Positions 1 to 8,777 of a DNA stretch of 64,000 nt are shown piece after piece. The first letter of the stretch is position 1, and every line of letters starts with the position of its first letter. Below the pieces are notes generated by a model. The model was not told where the DNA came from, ran no database searches, and saw only the letters and a program-made list of their open reading frames with translations. The DNA is from Ga0077530 sp046293075 (GTDB lineage: Bacteria > Pseudomonadota > Alphaproteobacteria > Rhizobiales > Hyphomicrobiaceae), in NCBI GenBank assembly GCA_046293075.1, contig JBKBPL010000023.1, positions 4,158 through 68,157 on the forward strand, given 5' to 3'. Both the position numbers and the translations under genes were made by a program.

Positions 1-252
1 CATGTCATCGGCAACGAGGTGAGCTGGGAGAGCATGAAGACGATGCTGGATGCCTCCCGGCGCAAGTGGGATGCGTTCGCGGTCTTTCCTGAATCGCAGC
101 CCGCTGGCGGTCCTCTGATCGACGTCGTGGCCAAGGCGCGACTGCAGGAGCGCATCGACGAGGTGACGGTCAATCGCATGGTTCTCAATGATGCCGGCTT
201 CTTCGATACGCGCGGACGGCACGTTCGCATTGATCCTGTCGAGCTTCACTGA
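1..252 (+). CDS. 3' end of an unrecognised gene (partial)
   Basis: The frame is open from the first base of the window, so this is the C-terminal part of a gene that begins upstream; the GTG at 19 need not be a start. About 83 residues are visible, hydrophilic and without membrane segments, and I do not recognise the family. Its TGA stop overlaps the ATG of the next gene by one base (TGATG), so the two are probably translated together. The downstream partners, a lipoyl-carrier-like protein and a SelD fusion, suggest the same pathway, but nothing in the visible residues shows a function. Confidence 0.6.
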   Translation, partial: HVIGNEVSWESMKTMLDASRRKWDAFAVFPESQPAGGPLIDVVAKARLQERIDEVTVNRMVLNDAGFFDTRGRHVRIDPVELH

Positions 253-731
253 TGGCGGGCGGCGCAGATGGCGACGAGGTGCTGGAGATACGCGGTTGCG
301 TATTCCCGAAGCGTCTCCATTACGACATCGAGAACCATATGTGGTATGAGCCCTTGCCGGGCGGTCTCGTCCGCCTCGGCATGACTGTCGTCGGACCGGC
401 GCTTGCCGACTACCGCATATTCGCTTTCACACCCAAGCGTGTCGGCCGCGAGGTCGAGGCGCAGAGATCGTGCGCGACAATTGAGAGCAGCAAGTGGGTC
501 GGTCCGGCGCGGATCGCGTTCGATGCGGTGGTGGAAGCGGTGAATGAGGATCTCATACGCAACCCCGGCTGGCTCGCGACCGATCCTTATGGCGCCGCAT
601 GGATGATGGTCGTCCGGCCGCAGCGCACCGATGCGCTCGATGCCCTGCTCACCGGCGACGCAATGGCAGAGGCCTATACCCGTTGGCTCGACGAGAATGA
701 CTTCGCCGGCTGCTTTCCGGTGAGCGAGTGA
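252..731 (+). CDS. GcvH/LbpA-like lipoyl-carrier protein
   Basis: This 159-residue protein resembles glycine cleavage H proteins. The centre reads IESSKWVGP followed by AVVEAVNEDLIRNPGWLA, matching the H-protein pattern of lipoylated Lys, then 'EVNE.L...P.L.N'. The Lys in ESSKW is the expected lipoylation site, although Trp follows it where most H proteins have a small residue. No gcvT or gcvP lies nearby, so a role in glycine cleavage is not supported. H-like lipoyl carriers outside gcv operons are known as LbpA in the sulfur-oxidising sHdr system, and that is a plausible alternative given the sulfur-related genes downstream. It is coupled by TGATG overlaps on both sides. Family fairly sure, role inferred. 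Confidence 0.65.
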   Translation: MAGGADGDEVLEIRGCVFPKRLHYDIENHMWYEPLPGGLVRLGMTVVGPALADYRIFAFTPKRVGREVEAQRSCATIESSKWVGPARIAFDAVVEAVNEDLIRNPGWLATDPYGAAWMMVVRPQRTDALDALLTGDAMAEAYTRWLDENDFAGCFPVSE

Positions 732-2938
732 TGCAGAGCGCGCCGGCTTCGACCCATATTGTCCTGGTCGGCGGTGGCCACGCGCATGTGATCGCGCTCA
801 AGTCTTTTGGGATGAAGCCTGAGCCCGGCGTTGTGCTGACCTTGATCACGAGGGAGATCGAGGCCCCCTACTCGGGAATGCTGCCGGGTTTCGTAGCTGG
901 CCACTACACGTATGACCAGTGCCACATCGACGTCGTGCGGCTCGCCGCCTGGGCCGGGGCGCGGATGATCCAAGGCACGGTCATTGGCATCGATCGCAAG
1001 GCGCGGCGCGTCGAGATCGACGGGCGGCCCCCGCTCGCCTATGACCTGCTTTCAATCGATGTAGGCATCACGCCGCGCCTCGAGGGCATCGACGGTGCCG
1101 ATGCGCATGGGCTCGCGGTGAAGCCCGTATCGACGTTCGCGGCGCGGTGGCGGGCGCTCGCGCGGGCGGCGTTGGCGGCGGATGGACCCCGGCGCATCGC
1201 CGTCATCGGATCAGGTGCCGCGGGGTTCGAGCTGGTACTGGCTATCCGCCACTACTTGAGAATGCAGGCCCCCGCAGCCGGCATCGATCCCGATGCGTTC
1301 AGCTTCGCGCTCGTCGGCGGCTCCGTGCTTCTGCCAAGCCATAGCGCATGGGCGCGCGCGCTCGCGCGCCGCGAGATCGCCGCGCAGGGCGTGACGTTGA
1401 TCGAGAACGATCGTGTGGTGCAGGTTGTGCCGGGCACAGTTCATCTCGCCAGCGGACGCACGCTCGCAGCGGATGCCACGCTTTTCGCAACGCATGCCGG
1501 CCCGGCCGAATGGTTTCGAACATCCGGATTGCCCTGCGATGACGCAGGCTTCATCGCCGTGCGGCCGACGCTGCAGATTCTCGATGATGACGATATCTTC
1601 GCCGTCGGCGACTGCGCTGCCGTGCTTAAGCATCCACGCGAGAAGGCCGGTGTGTTCGCCGTCCGCCAGGGGCCGCCGCTTACTGAGAACCTGCGGCTGC
1701 GCGCGCGCGGGATGGCGGCGAAGCCTTTTACACCGCAGCGCCATTTCCTGACGTTGCTCGCGACCGGCCGTCGCCACGCGATTGCCGCGCGCAATGGCCT
1801 CGCCTTTGCGGGCGATCTGCTCTGGCGCTGGAAGGACCGTATCGACCGCACCTTCATGGACAGGTTCAATGTGCTGCCCCCGATGGTCGGCGCGAGCGAG
1901 GACGAAATGCGCTGCGCCGGTTGTGCCGCAAAGATCGGACCGGTCACGCTCGCTGCGGCCCTCGACCGGCTTCAGGACCGCGGCGCCCCTGCGCGCGACG
2001 ATGCGGCCATCATCGATGAAGGCGGCGCGGAGCTGCGCGTGGAGACGGTCGATTTCTTTCGGGCATTCTGGCCGGAGCCCTATGTCTTCGGTGAGATTGC
2101 GGCCAATCATGCCATGAATGACGTGTTTGCCATGGGCGCCATACCGACCCACGCGCTCGCGAACGTCGTGCTGCCCTATGCCAGCTCGCAGCGCGTCGCC
2201 GAGGATCTGTACCAGCTCCTCGCGGGGGCCCGGGCCGCGTTCGAGCGGGAAGGTGTCGAGATTGTCGGCGGCCATTCGAGTGAGGGTACAGAGCTGGCAG
2301 CCGGCTTCTTCGTCTCGGGAAAGGTCGAACGCGGTGCTGTTCTCGGCAAGCGCGGCCTGCGCCCTGGCGACCGGCTGATCCTGACGCGCCCGCTCGGCAC
2401 AGGCATTCTGTTCGCTGCGCTCATGCGCGGGCGGGCGCGGGCGCCAGCGATCGCAGGCGTCCTCGACAGCATGCGCCAGTCGAGCGGCGACATTGCTCGG
2501 CTCATCCGCACCTGGAAGCCGCGTGCTGCGACGGATGTGACGGGCTTTGGGCTCGCGGGACACCTGCTGGAGATGCTGAAGGCGGGGGCAATGGTGGCCG
2601 AGCTCGATCTCTCGCGCGTTCCGCTCTATGGCTCAGTGATGGCTCTGGCGCGCGACGGAGTGGCGTCGAGCCTGCTGCCCGAGAACAGCCGCCTCGCATC
2701 GGCATTGGTTGGTGATCGTGCGAGCGATGCGCACGTGCGCACGATCCTCTTCGATCCGCAGACGGCGGGGGGGTTCCTGTTTGGCGTTGCCGCCGACAAC
2801 GCCGAGGCCTGTGTCGACGCGCTCCGCCAGGCGGGCGCACGACATGCGGCAATCATCGGCACGGTGCTCGGCGCCTACGGGGGCGGTGAGGGGTGGCTTC
2901 GTCTCACCGGTGCGCTGGCTGAGGATAGTTCTGGCTGA
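731..2938 (+). CDS. selD: Selenide, water dikinase fused to an N-terminal FAD/NAD oxidoreductase
   Basis: A two-domain protein of 735 residues. Residues 1-380 are a pyridine-nucleotide-disulfide oxidoreductase-like domain: VLVGGGHAHV at 11-20 for FAD, IAVIGSGAAGFE at 156-167 for NAD(P), and IFAVGDCA near 289. This is the type named 'Nterm_to_SelD' in protein family collections. From about 390 on is SelD, which makes selenophosphate from selenide and ATP. Catalytic C398 and K401 have the same spacing as Cys17 and Lys20 of E. coli SelD, and DPQTAGGFLF near the end fits the SelD motif. I chose the ATG at 731, which overlaps the previous stop (TGATG), over a GTG three bases earlier. No selA, selB, tRNA-Sec or selenouridine synthase is visible, so the selenium use is unknown. 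Confidence 0.9.
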   Translation: MQSAPASTHIVLVGGGHAHVIALKSFGMKPEPGVVLTLITREIEAPYSGMLPGFVAGHYTYDQCHIDVVRLAAWAGARMIQGTVIGIDRKARRVEIDGRPPLAYDLLSIDVGITPRLEGIDGADAHGLAVKPVSTFAARWRALARAALAADGPRRIAVIGSGAAGFELVLAIRHYLRMQAPAAGIDPDAFSFALVGGSVLLPSHSAWARALARREIAAQGVTLIENDRVVQVVPGTVHLASGRTLAADATLFATHAGPAEWFRTSGLPCDDAGFIAVRPTLQILDDDDIFAVGDCAAVLKHPREKAGVFAVRQGPPLTENLRLRARGMAAKPFTPQRHFLTLLATGRRHAIAARNGLAFAGDLLWRWKDRIDRTFMDRFNVLPPMVGASEDEMRCAGCAAKIGPVTLAAALDRLQDRGAPARDDAAIIDEGGAELRVETVDFFRAFWPEPYVFGEIAANHAMNDVFAMGAIPTHALANVVLPYASSQRVAEDLYQLLAGARAAFEREGVEIVGGHSSEGTELAAGFFVSGKVERGAVLGKRGLRPGDRLILTRPLGTGILFAALMRGRARAPAIAGVLDSMRQSSGDIARLIRTWKPRAATDVTGFGLAGHLLEMLKAGAMVAELDLSRVPLYGSVMALARDGVASSLLPENSRLASALVGDRASDAHVRTILFDPQTAGGFLFGVAADNAEACVDALRQAGARHAAIIGTVLGAYGGGEGWLRLTGALAEDSSG

Positions 2939-3003
2939 TCATCGTCGCCCCCCTTGCAACTTCTCTCAGGTGGGCATGTGACCTTCGCGCTGCTGAAGAA
3001 TCC

Positions 3004-3960
3004 TCAGGCCGGATGGGATCGGGCATTGCCTGCCGCGCTCCTGAGGATGTCGTCACGCGTCCCTGCCGCCGTTACGTAGCTCTGCGGCGTGATGCCGAGC
3101 AGCGCCGCGACATCCCGGGCGGCCTCGACGACGGTCTCGGTTCTGATGCCCGTCTCCACGCCCATCTCGTTCAGCAGGTGAACGATGTCCTCGCTTGCAA
3201 GGTTGCCGACCGCACCCATGGTCGTCGGCGTCATGATGCCGCCGCCGATGCCACAGATAGCACCTTCGATGAAGGATGCGCCGGCATCCAGCGCCGCGAC
3301 GATATTGGCGGGCCCGTTGCCAGAAAGATTGTGCACGTGGAAGCCGATCTCGATATCGGCAAAGCGGTCGAGCGCCTGCCGGAAGAGACCGCTCACGTGA
3401 CGCGGATCCTCCATGCCGAGCGAGCCGGCGAAATAGTAGCGCCGGATGCCGCCGCTGCGCAGCTTTGCGACGAGATCCAGCACGCGGCTTTCCGGGATGC
3501 GGCCTTCGTAGGCGCACCACATGGTCATGCCCATGGCCAGCACGAACGGGATGTGTGCCGCATCGGCGATCCGGAACGTCTCAATAGCGGCCGTCACGCC
3601 TTGCTCGAGCGTCATGTTCTGGTTCTTGAGATTGTAGGCCGCGCTCGCCGTGATGAGGCCGAGGATCTCCTGCGCCTTGGCAGCGACGGCGCGCTCTGCG
3701 CCGCGCGGGTTCGGCGCCTGGGCCCGGTAAACGATCCCGGGGTGGCGCCTGATCCGCTCCATGACCGCCTCGGCATCCCTCAGATGCGGGATGACGCGCG
3801 GATGCGCGAAGTTCGTCACCTCGATGACCGGAAAGCCGACTTCCGAGAGGCGGTTGACCATTGCGACCTTGGTGTCCGTGTCGACCCAGCGATGAAAGCT
3901 CTGCAGGCCGTCCCGCGGCGCGACCTCGACGACGGTGGTGCGGGCGGGGAGGGTCAGCAT
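3004..3960 (-). CDS. HMG-CoA lyase-like DRE-TIM metallolyase
   Basis: This 318-residue TIM-barrel protein of the HMGL-like family starts with EVAPRDGLQ (12-20), giving the Arg-Asp pair of the active site. FHVHN (207-211) supplies the HxH metal ligands, and GNLASED (252-258) the metal-binding Asn. In HMG-CoA lyase a Cys sits in the loop GLGGCP; here the loop is GIGGG (237-241), so the Cys is replaced by Gly. The fold and metal site look intact, but the reaction may not be HMG-CoA cleavage. Related enzymes split or join other acyl-CoA or ketoacid substrates. The ATG at 3960 has GAGG seven bases upstream; a longer frame opens 11 codons earlier. It lies 132 bases downstream of the RND pump gene on the same strand. 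Confidence 0.75.
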   Translation of the reverse strand: MLTLPARTTVVEVAPRDGLQSFHRWVDTDTKVAMVNRLSEVGFPVIEVTNFAHPRVIPHLRDAEAVMERIRRHPGIVYRAQAPNPRGAERAVAAKAQEILGLITASAAYNLKNQNMTLEQGVTAAIETFRIADAAHIPFVLAMGMTMWCAYEGRIPESRVLDLVAKLRSGGIRRYYFAGSLGMEDPRHVSGLFRQALDRFADIEIGFHVHNLSGNGPANIVAALDAGASFIEGAICGIGGGIMTPTTMGAVGNLASEDIVHLLNEMGVETGIRTETVVEAARDVAALLGITPQSYVTAAGTRDDILRSAAGNARSHPA

Positions 3961-4092
3961 GCCATGCCTCGATCCGTGATGTCGTTCGGGCACGCATTCT
4001 TTCGCCCGAAAGCCGGCCCGCGCGCAACCCTTCTCTCGAGGAGGCGCGTGCGTTGCGGGCCGAACCTCGGGGCGATGGATCCGATGGTCAGC

Positions 4093-7000
4093 TCACTGGT
4101 CGTCACGCAGCACGATGTAGATGGCCGGAATGACCAGAACCGTGAGCAGCGTCGACGAGGCGAGGCCGAACAGCAGCGAGATCGCCAGTCCCTGAAAGAT
4201 CGGGTCGGCAAGAATGACGGCAGCACCGATCATGGCGGCGAGCGCCGTCAGGAGGATCGGCTTGAACCGCACAGCCCCGGCCTCCATCAGCACGTCGCGC
4301 AGTGATCTGGCCGGCCGCCGACCGTGGCGAATGAAGTCGACGAGCAGGATCGAGTTGCGCACGATGATGCCTGCAAGTGCTATGAAGCCGATCATCGAGG
4401 TTGCGGTGAACGGCGCGCCGAACAGCCAGTGTCCGAGCATGATGCCGATCAGCGTCAACGGAATGGGCGTCAGGATGACCAGCGGCAGTCGGAAGCTGCC
4501 GAACTGTGCAACCACCAGCACATAGATGCCGAGAATCGCGACGGCGAAGGCGGCGCCCATATCGCGGAAGGTGACGTAGGTGATCTCCCATTCACCGTCC
4601 CAGAGCAGCGTTGGTTTCGATTCGTCCGTGGGCTGGCCGTGCAGCTTCAGCGCCGGTTTCGGCAGCGTGCCCCAGTCGTGGGCATCGATCAGCCGGGCAA
4701 CTTCTAGCATGCCGTAGATCGGCGCTTCGTAGGCGCCGGCCAGCTCCGCCATCACCATGTCGGCGAAGCGACCATCACGCCGGAAGATGACCGGCGAGCC
4801 TTGCTCTCTGGTGACGCGCACGACTTCGCCAAGCTCAACCACGCCGCGGTTGCCGGGCAGTGCATTGGCCGGCACGGGCGTCGAGGCCATGGCTTCCGAC
4901 CAAGCAAGCCCGCTCTTCGGCAGCCGCACGGCGATCTCGATGGGATTGCGTTCTTCGCCGCGATGCGAGTAGCCGACCGGGACGCCGCCGAGCAACAGCT
5001 GGAGGGTGTCATAGACATCGCTCTGTGTGACGCCGAAGAACTCGAGGCGGTCCTGGTCGATGGACACGCGCAGCCGCGGCCGCGGCTCACCGATGGAGTC
5101 GTCCACATCGACGATGAAGGGCACAGAGGCAAAGATCTTCTTCACCTCGCGCGCGACGGCGCGCCGGGTCTCTGCATCGGGCCCGTAGATCTCGGCGAGC
5201 AGCGTGGCGAGCACTGGCGGCCCCGGCGGCACTTCGACCACCTTGACGCTGGTCCCAGTCGGCACAACCACCCGCTTCAGCCGCTCTCTGAGATCGAGCG
5301 CGATGGCGTGGCTGGCACGCGCGCGTTCTCCGCGTGGCGCAAGATTGAGCTGAAGTTCTCCGAGCTCGGGCGACTGGCGCAGATAGTAGTGGCGCACCAG
5401 CCCATTGAAATTGAACGGCGCAGGTGTACCGGCATAGGATTGAATGGATCGCACCTCGGGCAGGCCGCGCGCGACCTCGGCCATCGCGAACAGCGTGCGC
5501 TCGGTATCTTCAAGGCTTGCGCCTTCGGGGAGATCAAGAACGACGGCCAGCTCGGACTTGTTGTCGAAGGGGAGCAGCTTCACGGTCACCGACTTGGTCG
5601 CGAACAGCATGAGGGACGCGATCGTGGCCAGGCCGACAGCGATCAAGAACAGCCACGCCGATCGCCGGGTGCGGATCACGGGGGCCGCCAGACGCCGGTA
5701 GAGAGCGCCAAGCAGACCTTCCCCGTGCGGATCGTGACCCGGTGCAGCTTCGGTCGTGCTCGGCGCCAGGCGCAGCATCAGCCAGGGGGCGATAACCACG
5801 GCCACGAAGAACGAGAACAGCATGGCCGCGGAGGCATTGGCCGGGATCGGCGCCATGTACGGGCCCATCAGGCCGGATACGAACAGCATGGGCAGCAGGG
5901 CGGCGACGACGGTCAGCGTCGCGACGATCGTCGGATTGCCGACCTCGGCCACGGCTTCGATCGCGGCCTGCAAGCGCGATCGTCCGTCGCGCATGGCCCA
6001 GTGTCGTGCGATGTTCTCGACGACGACGATGGCGTCATCGACAAGGATGCCTATCGAGAAAATGAGCGCAAAGAGGCTTACGCGATTGATGGTGTAGCCC
6101 ATCAGGTTCGCGGCGAAGAGCGTCAGCAGGATCGTTGTTGGAATGACGACAAATGTCACGGCGGCCTCGCGCCAGCCAATGGCGATCGCGATCAGGATGA
6201 CGATCGAGATGGTCGCAAGCGCGAGGTGGAACAGCAGCTCATTGGCCTTTTCGTTCGCGGTCTCGCCATAGTCGCGCGTGACCGTGACGGTCACTTCCTC
6301 TGGGATGAGCCGGCCTCTGACCGCATCCAGGCGATGCAGGAGATCCTCGGCCACGACAACCGCATTGGCGCCCGCCCGCTTGGCGACGGCGACGGTGACG
6401 GCCGGTACGCGATGCCAGGCATCGTCACCTTCACGGGCATCGTGCCAGACCCGGTGCTCCATCGGGCTCGGCCCGATGACCACGGAAGCCACGTCATTGA
6501 CATAGACAGGTCGACCATCTCGGGCCGTGATCAGCAGAAGGCCAATGTCGGGCACGCCCGAGAGCGTCTGGCCAGCGGCGACGGCACGCGTGAGGCCGGC
6601 ATCCCGCACTTGCCCTGCCAGGAAGGAGCGATTGGCCTCGCGCACCTTCGCGACGAGCTGCTGCAGCGTTATGCCGTAGAGGGCGAGCTTCTCCGGCGAC
6701 GGCTCGACGCGGATCTGCTGCGGACTGCCACCCGAGATATACGTAAGGCCGACATTCTCGACCTTCGTCAGCTCGGTGCGGAGCTTATCGGCGAGCTCAT
6801 AGAGGTCCTTGTCGGTCCAACGGGCCGCCGCCTGCGGCTTAGGCGACAGGGTAAGCGTGACGATTGCCACGTCGTTGATGCCACGGCCGACGACCAGTGG
6901 CTCGGGGATCCCGACAGGAATGCGATCCATGTTGGCGCGGAGCTTTTCATGCACGCGCAGGATGGCGTCTTCCGCCTTGGTGCCGACAAGGAACCGCGCC

Positions 7001-7290
7001 GTCACCATGACGCGGTCGTCCTCGCTCTGGCTGTAGACGTGCTCGACCCCGTCGATGGCCTTGACGATCGTCTCGAGCGGCTTGGTCACCAGCTCGGCGG
7101 CATCAGGCGCCTTGAGGCCGTCGGCATTGACGCGGATGTCGACCATGGGAACGCTGATCTGCGGCTCCTCCTCGCGCGGAATGACGAGGAGCGCGATCAG
7201 CCCCATGGCGATGGCGGCCAGCAGGAACAGCGGGGTGAGCGGAGAGCGGATGGTGGCGCGCGTCAGGCGCCCAGAGATACCGAGGTTCAC
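4093..7290 (-). CDS. RND-family efflux pump, inner-membrane permease
   Basis: At 1065 residues the length is typical of AcrB/MexB-like proton-driven transporters. The first membrane helix starts near residue 17, followed by the REEEPQ porter segment. The central helix contains GILVDDAIVVVENIAR, with the Asp-Asp pair of the proton relay; heavy-metal RND pumps usually have one Asp. The helix that carries Lys940 in AcrB reads IIVRNSILLVDF, so Arg replaces Lys. The gene overlaps the adaptor gene by four bases and follows an ArsR-type regulator, which suggests induced expression. No outer-membrane channel gene is present, so a TolC-like protein would come from elsewhere. The substrate is unknown; the regulator type suggests sulfide or electrophile stress. 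Confidence 0.9.
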   Translation of the reverse strand: MNLGISGRLTRATIRSPLTPLFLLAAIAMGLIALLVIPREEEPQISVPMVDIRVNADGLKAPDAAELVTKPLETIVKAIDGVEHVYSQSEDDRVMVTARFLVGTKAEDAILRVHEKLRANMDRIPVGIPEPLVVGRGINDVAIVTLTLSPKPQAAARWTDKDLYELADKLRTELTKVENVGLTYISGGSPQQIRVEPSPEKLALYGITLQQLVAKVREANRSFLAGQVRDAGLTRAVAAGQTLSGVPDIGLLLITARDGRPVYVNDVASVVIGPSPMEHRVWHDAREGDDAWHRVPAVTVAVAKRAGANAVVVAEDLLHRLDAVRGRLIPEEVTVTVTRDYGETANEKANELLFHLALATISIVILIAIAIGWREAAVTFVVIPTTILLTLFAANLMGYTINRVSLFALIFSIGILVDDAIVVVENIARHWAMRDGRSRLQAAIEAVAEVGNPTIVATLTVVAALLPMLFVSGLMGPYMAPIPANASAAMLFSFFVAVVIAPWLMLRLAPSTTEAAPGHDPHGEGLLGALYRRLAAPVIRTRRSAWLFLIAVGLATIASLMLFATKSVTVKLLPFDNKSELAVVLDLPEGASLEDTERTLFAMAEVARGLPEVRSIQSYAGTPAPFNFNGLVRHYYLRQSPELGELQLNLAPRGERARASHAIALDLRERLKRVVVPTGTSVKVVEVPPGPPVLATLLAEIYGPDAETRRAVAREVKKIFASVPFIVDVDDSIGEPRPRLRVSIDQDRLEFFGVTQSDVYDTLQLLLGGVPVGYSHRGEERNPIEIAVRLPKSGLAWSEAMASTPVPANALPGNRGVVELGEVVRVTREQGSPVIFRRDGRFADMVMAELAGAYEAPIYGMLEVARLIDAHDWGTLPKPALKLHGQPTDESKPTLLWDGEWEITYVTFRDMGAAFAVAILGIYVLVVAQFGSFRLPLVILTPIPLTLIGIMLGHWLFGAPFTATSMIGFIALAGIIVRNSILLVDFIRHGRRPARSLRDVLMEAGAVRFKPILLTALAAMIGAAVILADPIFQGLAISLLFGLASSTLLTVLVIPAIYIVLRDDQ

Positions 7291-8279
7291 GGCCGCACCA
7301 GTCGGTCACCGGCGTTAAGGCCGGACAGGATCTCGAGGCCATCGGGCATGTCTGACGTGGGATGCGGTCGTCCACGCTGCACAGGCACATCCATGGATCT
7401 CTTGTCGTCGAGCTGGACCTTCACGTAATCGACACCGAACCGCGTCGAGACGAAGGCTTCCGGCACAATGTAGGCTTGGCGCGCGCCGCCCGAGATCCAC
7501 ACGCGGATGCGTCTGGCGACGAAGTAGTCACCAAGCCCTTCGACGGCCGCATCGGCAACGACACGGCCGTCCTCGATCTGTGGATAGACGAGCACAATGG
7601 TGCCGAAGCGGGCGCCGGACAGCCCGATCTCCTCGCCATCGACACGGATGCGGTCGCCGACCTTCAAGAAGTGCGCATGGCGTTCGGGAACGCGCAGGCG
7701 GAGCACGAAGTTCTGCTCGGCGATGGTGGCGATCACTTCGCCGGGGAGCACGACCGCGCCGGCCGTGTAGGGCACGCTCAGGACGCGGCCTGCGGTCGGC
7801 GCGAGGACGTCACCTTCGGCCAGTTGCCGCTCGAGGACAGAGCGCTCGGCAATGCGGGCGCGCAGAGCATTATCGGCAACATCAACGGCCGTGCGCGCTT
7901 CATCCAGTCGCGCCCGGGGAATTGTGCCGCGCTCCACCAGACTTTCGGCGCGGGCGAGGTCCGTCCTGGCCTGCGCAAGCTGCGCCTGCAGCCCGGCAAT
8001 CTGGGCGTCGAGGGATTTCATCTGCAGGGCGAGCTTTTCGTCACCCACTGTGGCGATCACCTGCCCGGCGTCGACCCGGTCACCTTCCTTGACGGTGAGT
8101 TGGGCGACGGTTCCGCCGGTGCGAACTCTGGCCGGCACGGGCTTCGGCGTCTCGACGGTCGCGAACACGGCCTTGTCGTCCGAGATCTCCCGCAGCGACA
8201 CAGAATACGTTTCAGCCGCCAGGGAAGTCTGTATCGGCACAGCAGAGACCGCCAGTGCAGCAATCAGTTTGAGCAGCAT
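7287..8279 (-). CDS. RND efflux periplasmic adaptor (HlyD/AcrA family)
   Basis: A 330-residue membrane-fusion protein with an N-terminal hydrophobic signal ending near SLAAET. The first lipoyl half-motif is TVKEGDRVDAGQVIATVGDE, followed by an alpha-hairpin rich in Ala, Gln and Arg (about 95-145), the second half-motif LAPTAGRVLSV with GAVVLPGEVIATI, and then beta-barrel and membrane-proximal domains. It links the inner-membrane pump to an outer-membrane channel. ATGA overlap with the downstream permease shows one transcript. The arsR gene ends 55 bases upstream of it on the same strand. Confidence 0.9.
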   Translation of the reverse strand: MLLKLIAALAVSAVPIQTSLAAETYSVSLREISDDKAVFATVETPKPVPARVRTGGTVAQLTVKEGDRVDAGQVIATVGDEKLALQMKSLDAQIAGLQAQLAQARTDLARAESLVERGTIPRARLDEARTAVDVADNALRARIAERSVLERQLAEGDVLAPTAGRVLSVPYTAGAVVLPGEVIATIAEQNFVLRLRVPERHAHFLKVGDRIRVDGEEIGLSGARFGTIVLVYPQIEDGRVVADAAVEGLGDYFVARRIRVWISGGARQAYIVPEAFVSTRFGVDYVKVQLDDKRSMDVPVQRGRPHPTSDMPDGLEILSGLNAGDRLVRP

Positions 8280-8334
8280 GTCGTTAACCCTTTGGATGTC
8301 TCACCGCCAGTACTGAGAGGCAATGGCAATTGCC

Positions 8335-8703
8335 TCATTGATCCCGCTCAATGCGCGTTCGACTGCGCCGCGTGACCTTGTTTTTTGCGAGCGATGCCGG
8401 CTTCGGCGCACAGAAGGCGCTGTAGAGGGTGGAGAGCAGGGTCCGCGCTTCCGCGCTGGCGATCGAGTACCAGATCGTCTGACCGTCGCGGCGTGCGGTC
8501 ACGAGACCATCCTTGCGCAGCAGCGAGAGGTGCTGCGAGACGGCGGAATCGCGGATGCCGAGGAACTCAGCCAACTCTCCGACCGACCGCTCCTGATCGA
8601 CAAGCTGACAGAGGATGAGCAGGCGGTGGCGGTTGGCCATCGCCTTGAGCAGGTCACAGGCGCGATCTGCCGCAGCCTGCATGCGTTCGGTCTGTATTTT
8701 CAT
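8335..8703 (-). CDS. ArsR/SmtB-type repressor with SqrR/BigR-like two-Cys signature
   Basis: A 122-residue winged-helix protein: SVGELAEFLGIRDSAVSQHL (40-59) is the recognition helix region and ARRDGQTIWYSI (70-81) the wing. Cys are at 16, 32 and 98. C32 lies in LLILCQL and C98 in LYSAFC, 66 residues apart, exactly the spacing of Cys41 and Cys107 in Rhodobacter SqrR and of the pair in BigR and YgaV. Those proteins sense persulfide by forming a polysulfide bridge and then leave DNA. The ArsR metal box ELCVCDL is absent. The gene leads the RND operon and diverges from trxC across a 74-base gap that holds a repeated AT-rich box. The basic C-tail beyond residue 100 is an extra. Confidence 0.85.
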   Translation of the reverse strand: MKIQTERMQAAADRACDLLKAMANRHRLLILCQLVDQERSVGELAEFLGIRDSAVSQHLSLLRKDGLVTARRDGQTIWYSIASAEARTLLSTLYSAFCAPKPASLAKNKVTRRSRTRIERDQ

Positions 8704-8708
8704 AGTTG

Positions 8709-8730
8709 CGAATATACGAATAGACGAATA
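8709..8730. promoter_or_regulatory. Candidate operator: three CGAATA direct repeats
   Basis: CGAATA occurs at 8709-8714, 8717-8722 and 8725-8730, an exact 8-base period in an AT-rich patch between the divergent arsR-type gene and trxC. Sites of SqrR/BigR-type repressors are AT-rich and contain ATTC/GAAT elements, so this is the natural binding site for the adjacent regulator. The array starts five bases upstream of the regulator start codon, so binding should block its own transcription or translation. It is a direct rather than inverted repeat, which is unusual for this family. Confidence 0.5.
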
Positions 8731-8777
8731 TATGTCAACCCAACGTTATCGATGGTCCGCCTGACCAAGGAGGCACC

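Noticed and set aside
1211..2563. 450-codon open frame on the minus strand
   Set aside because: Antisense to the SelD fusion, whose motifs are clear; no support of its own.
4801..7428. 875-codon open frame on the plus strand
   Set aside because: It is antisense to the RND pump gene, has charged low-complexity composition and no family motifs; it is a shadow of high-GC coding.
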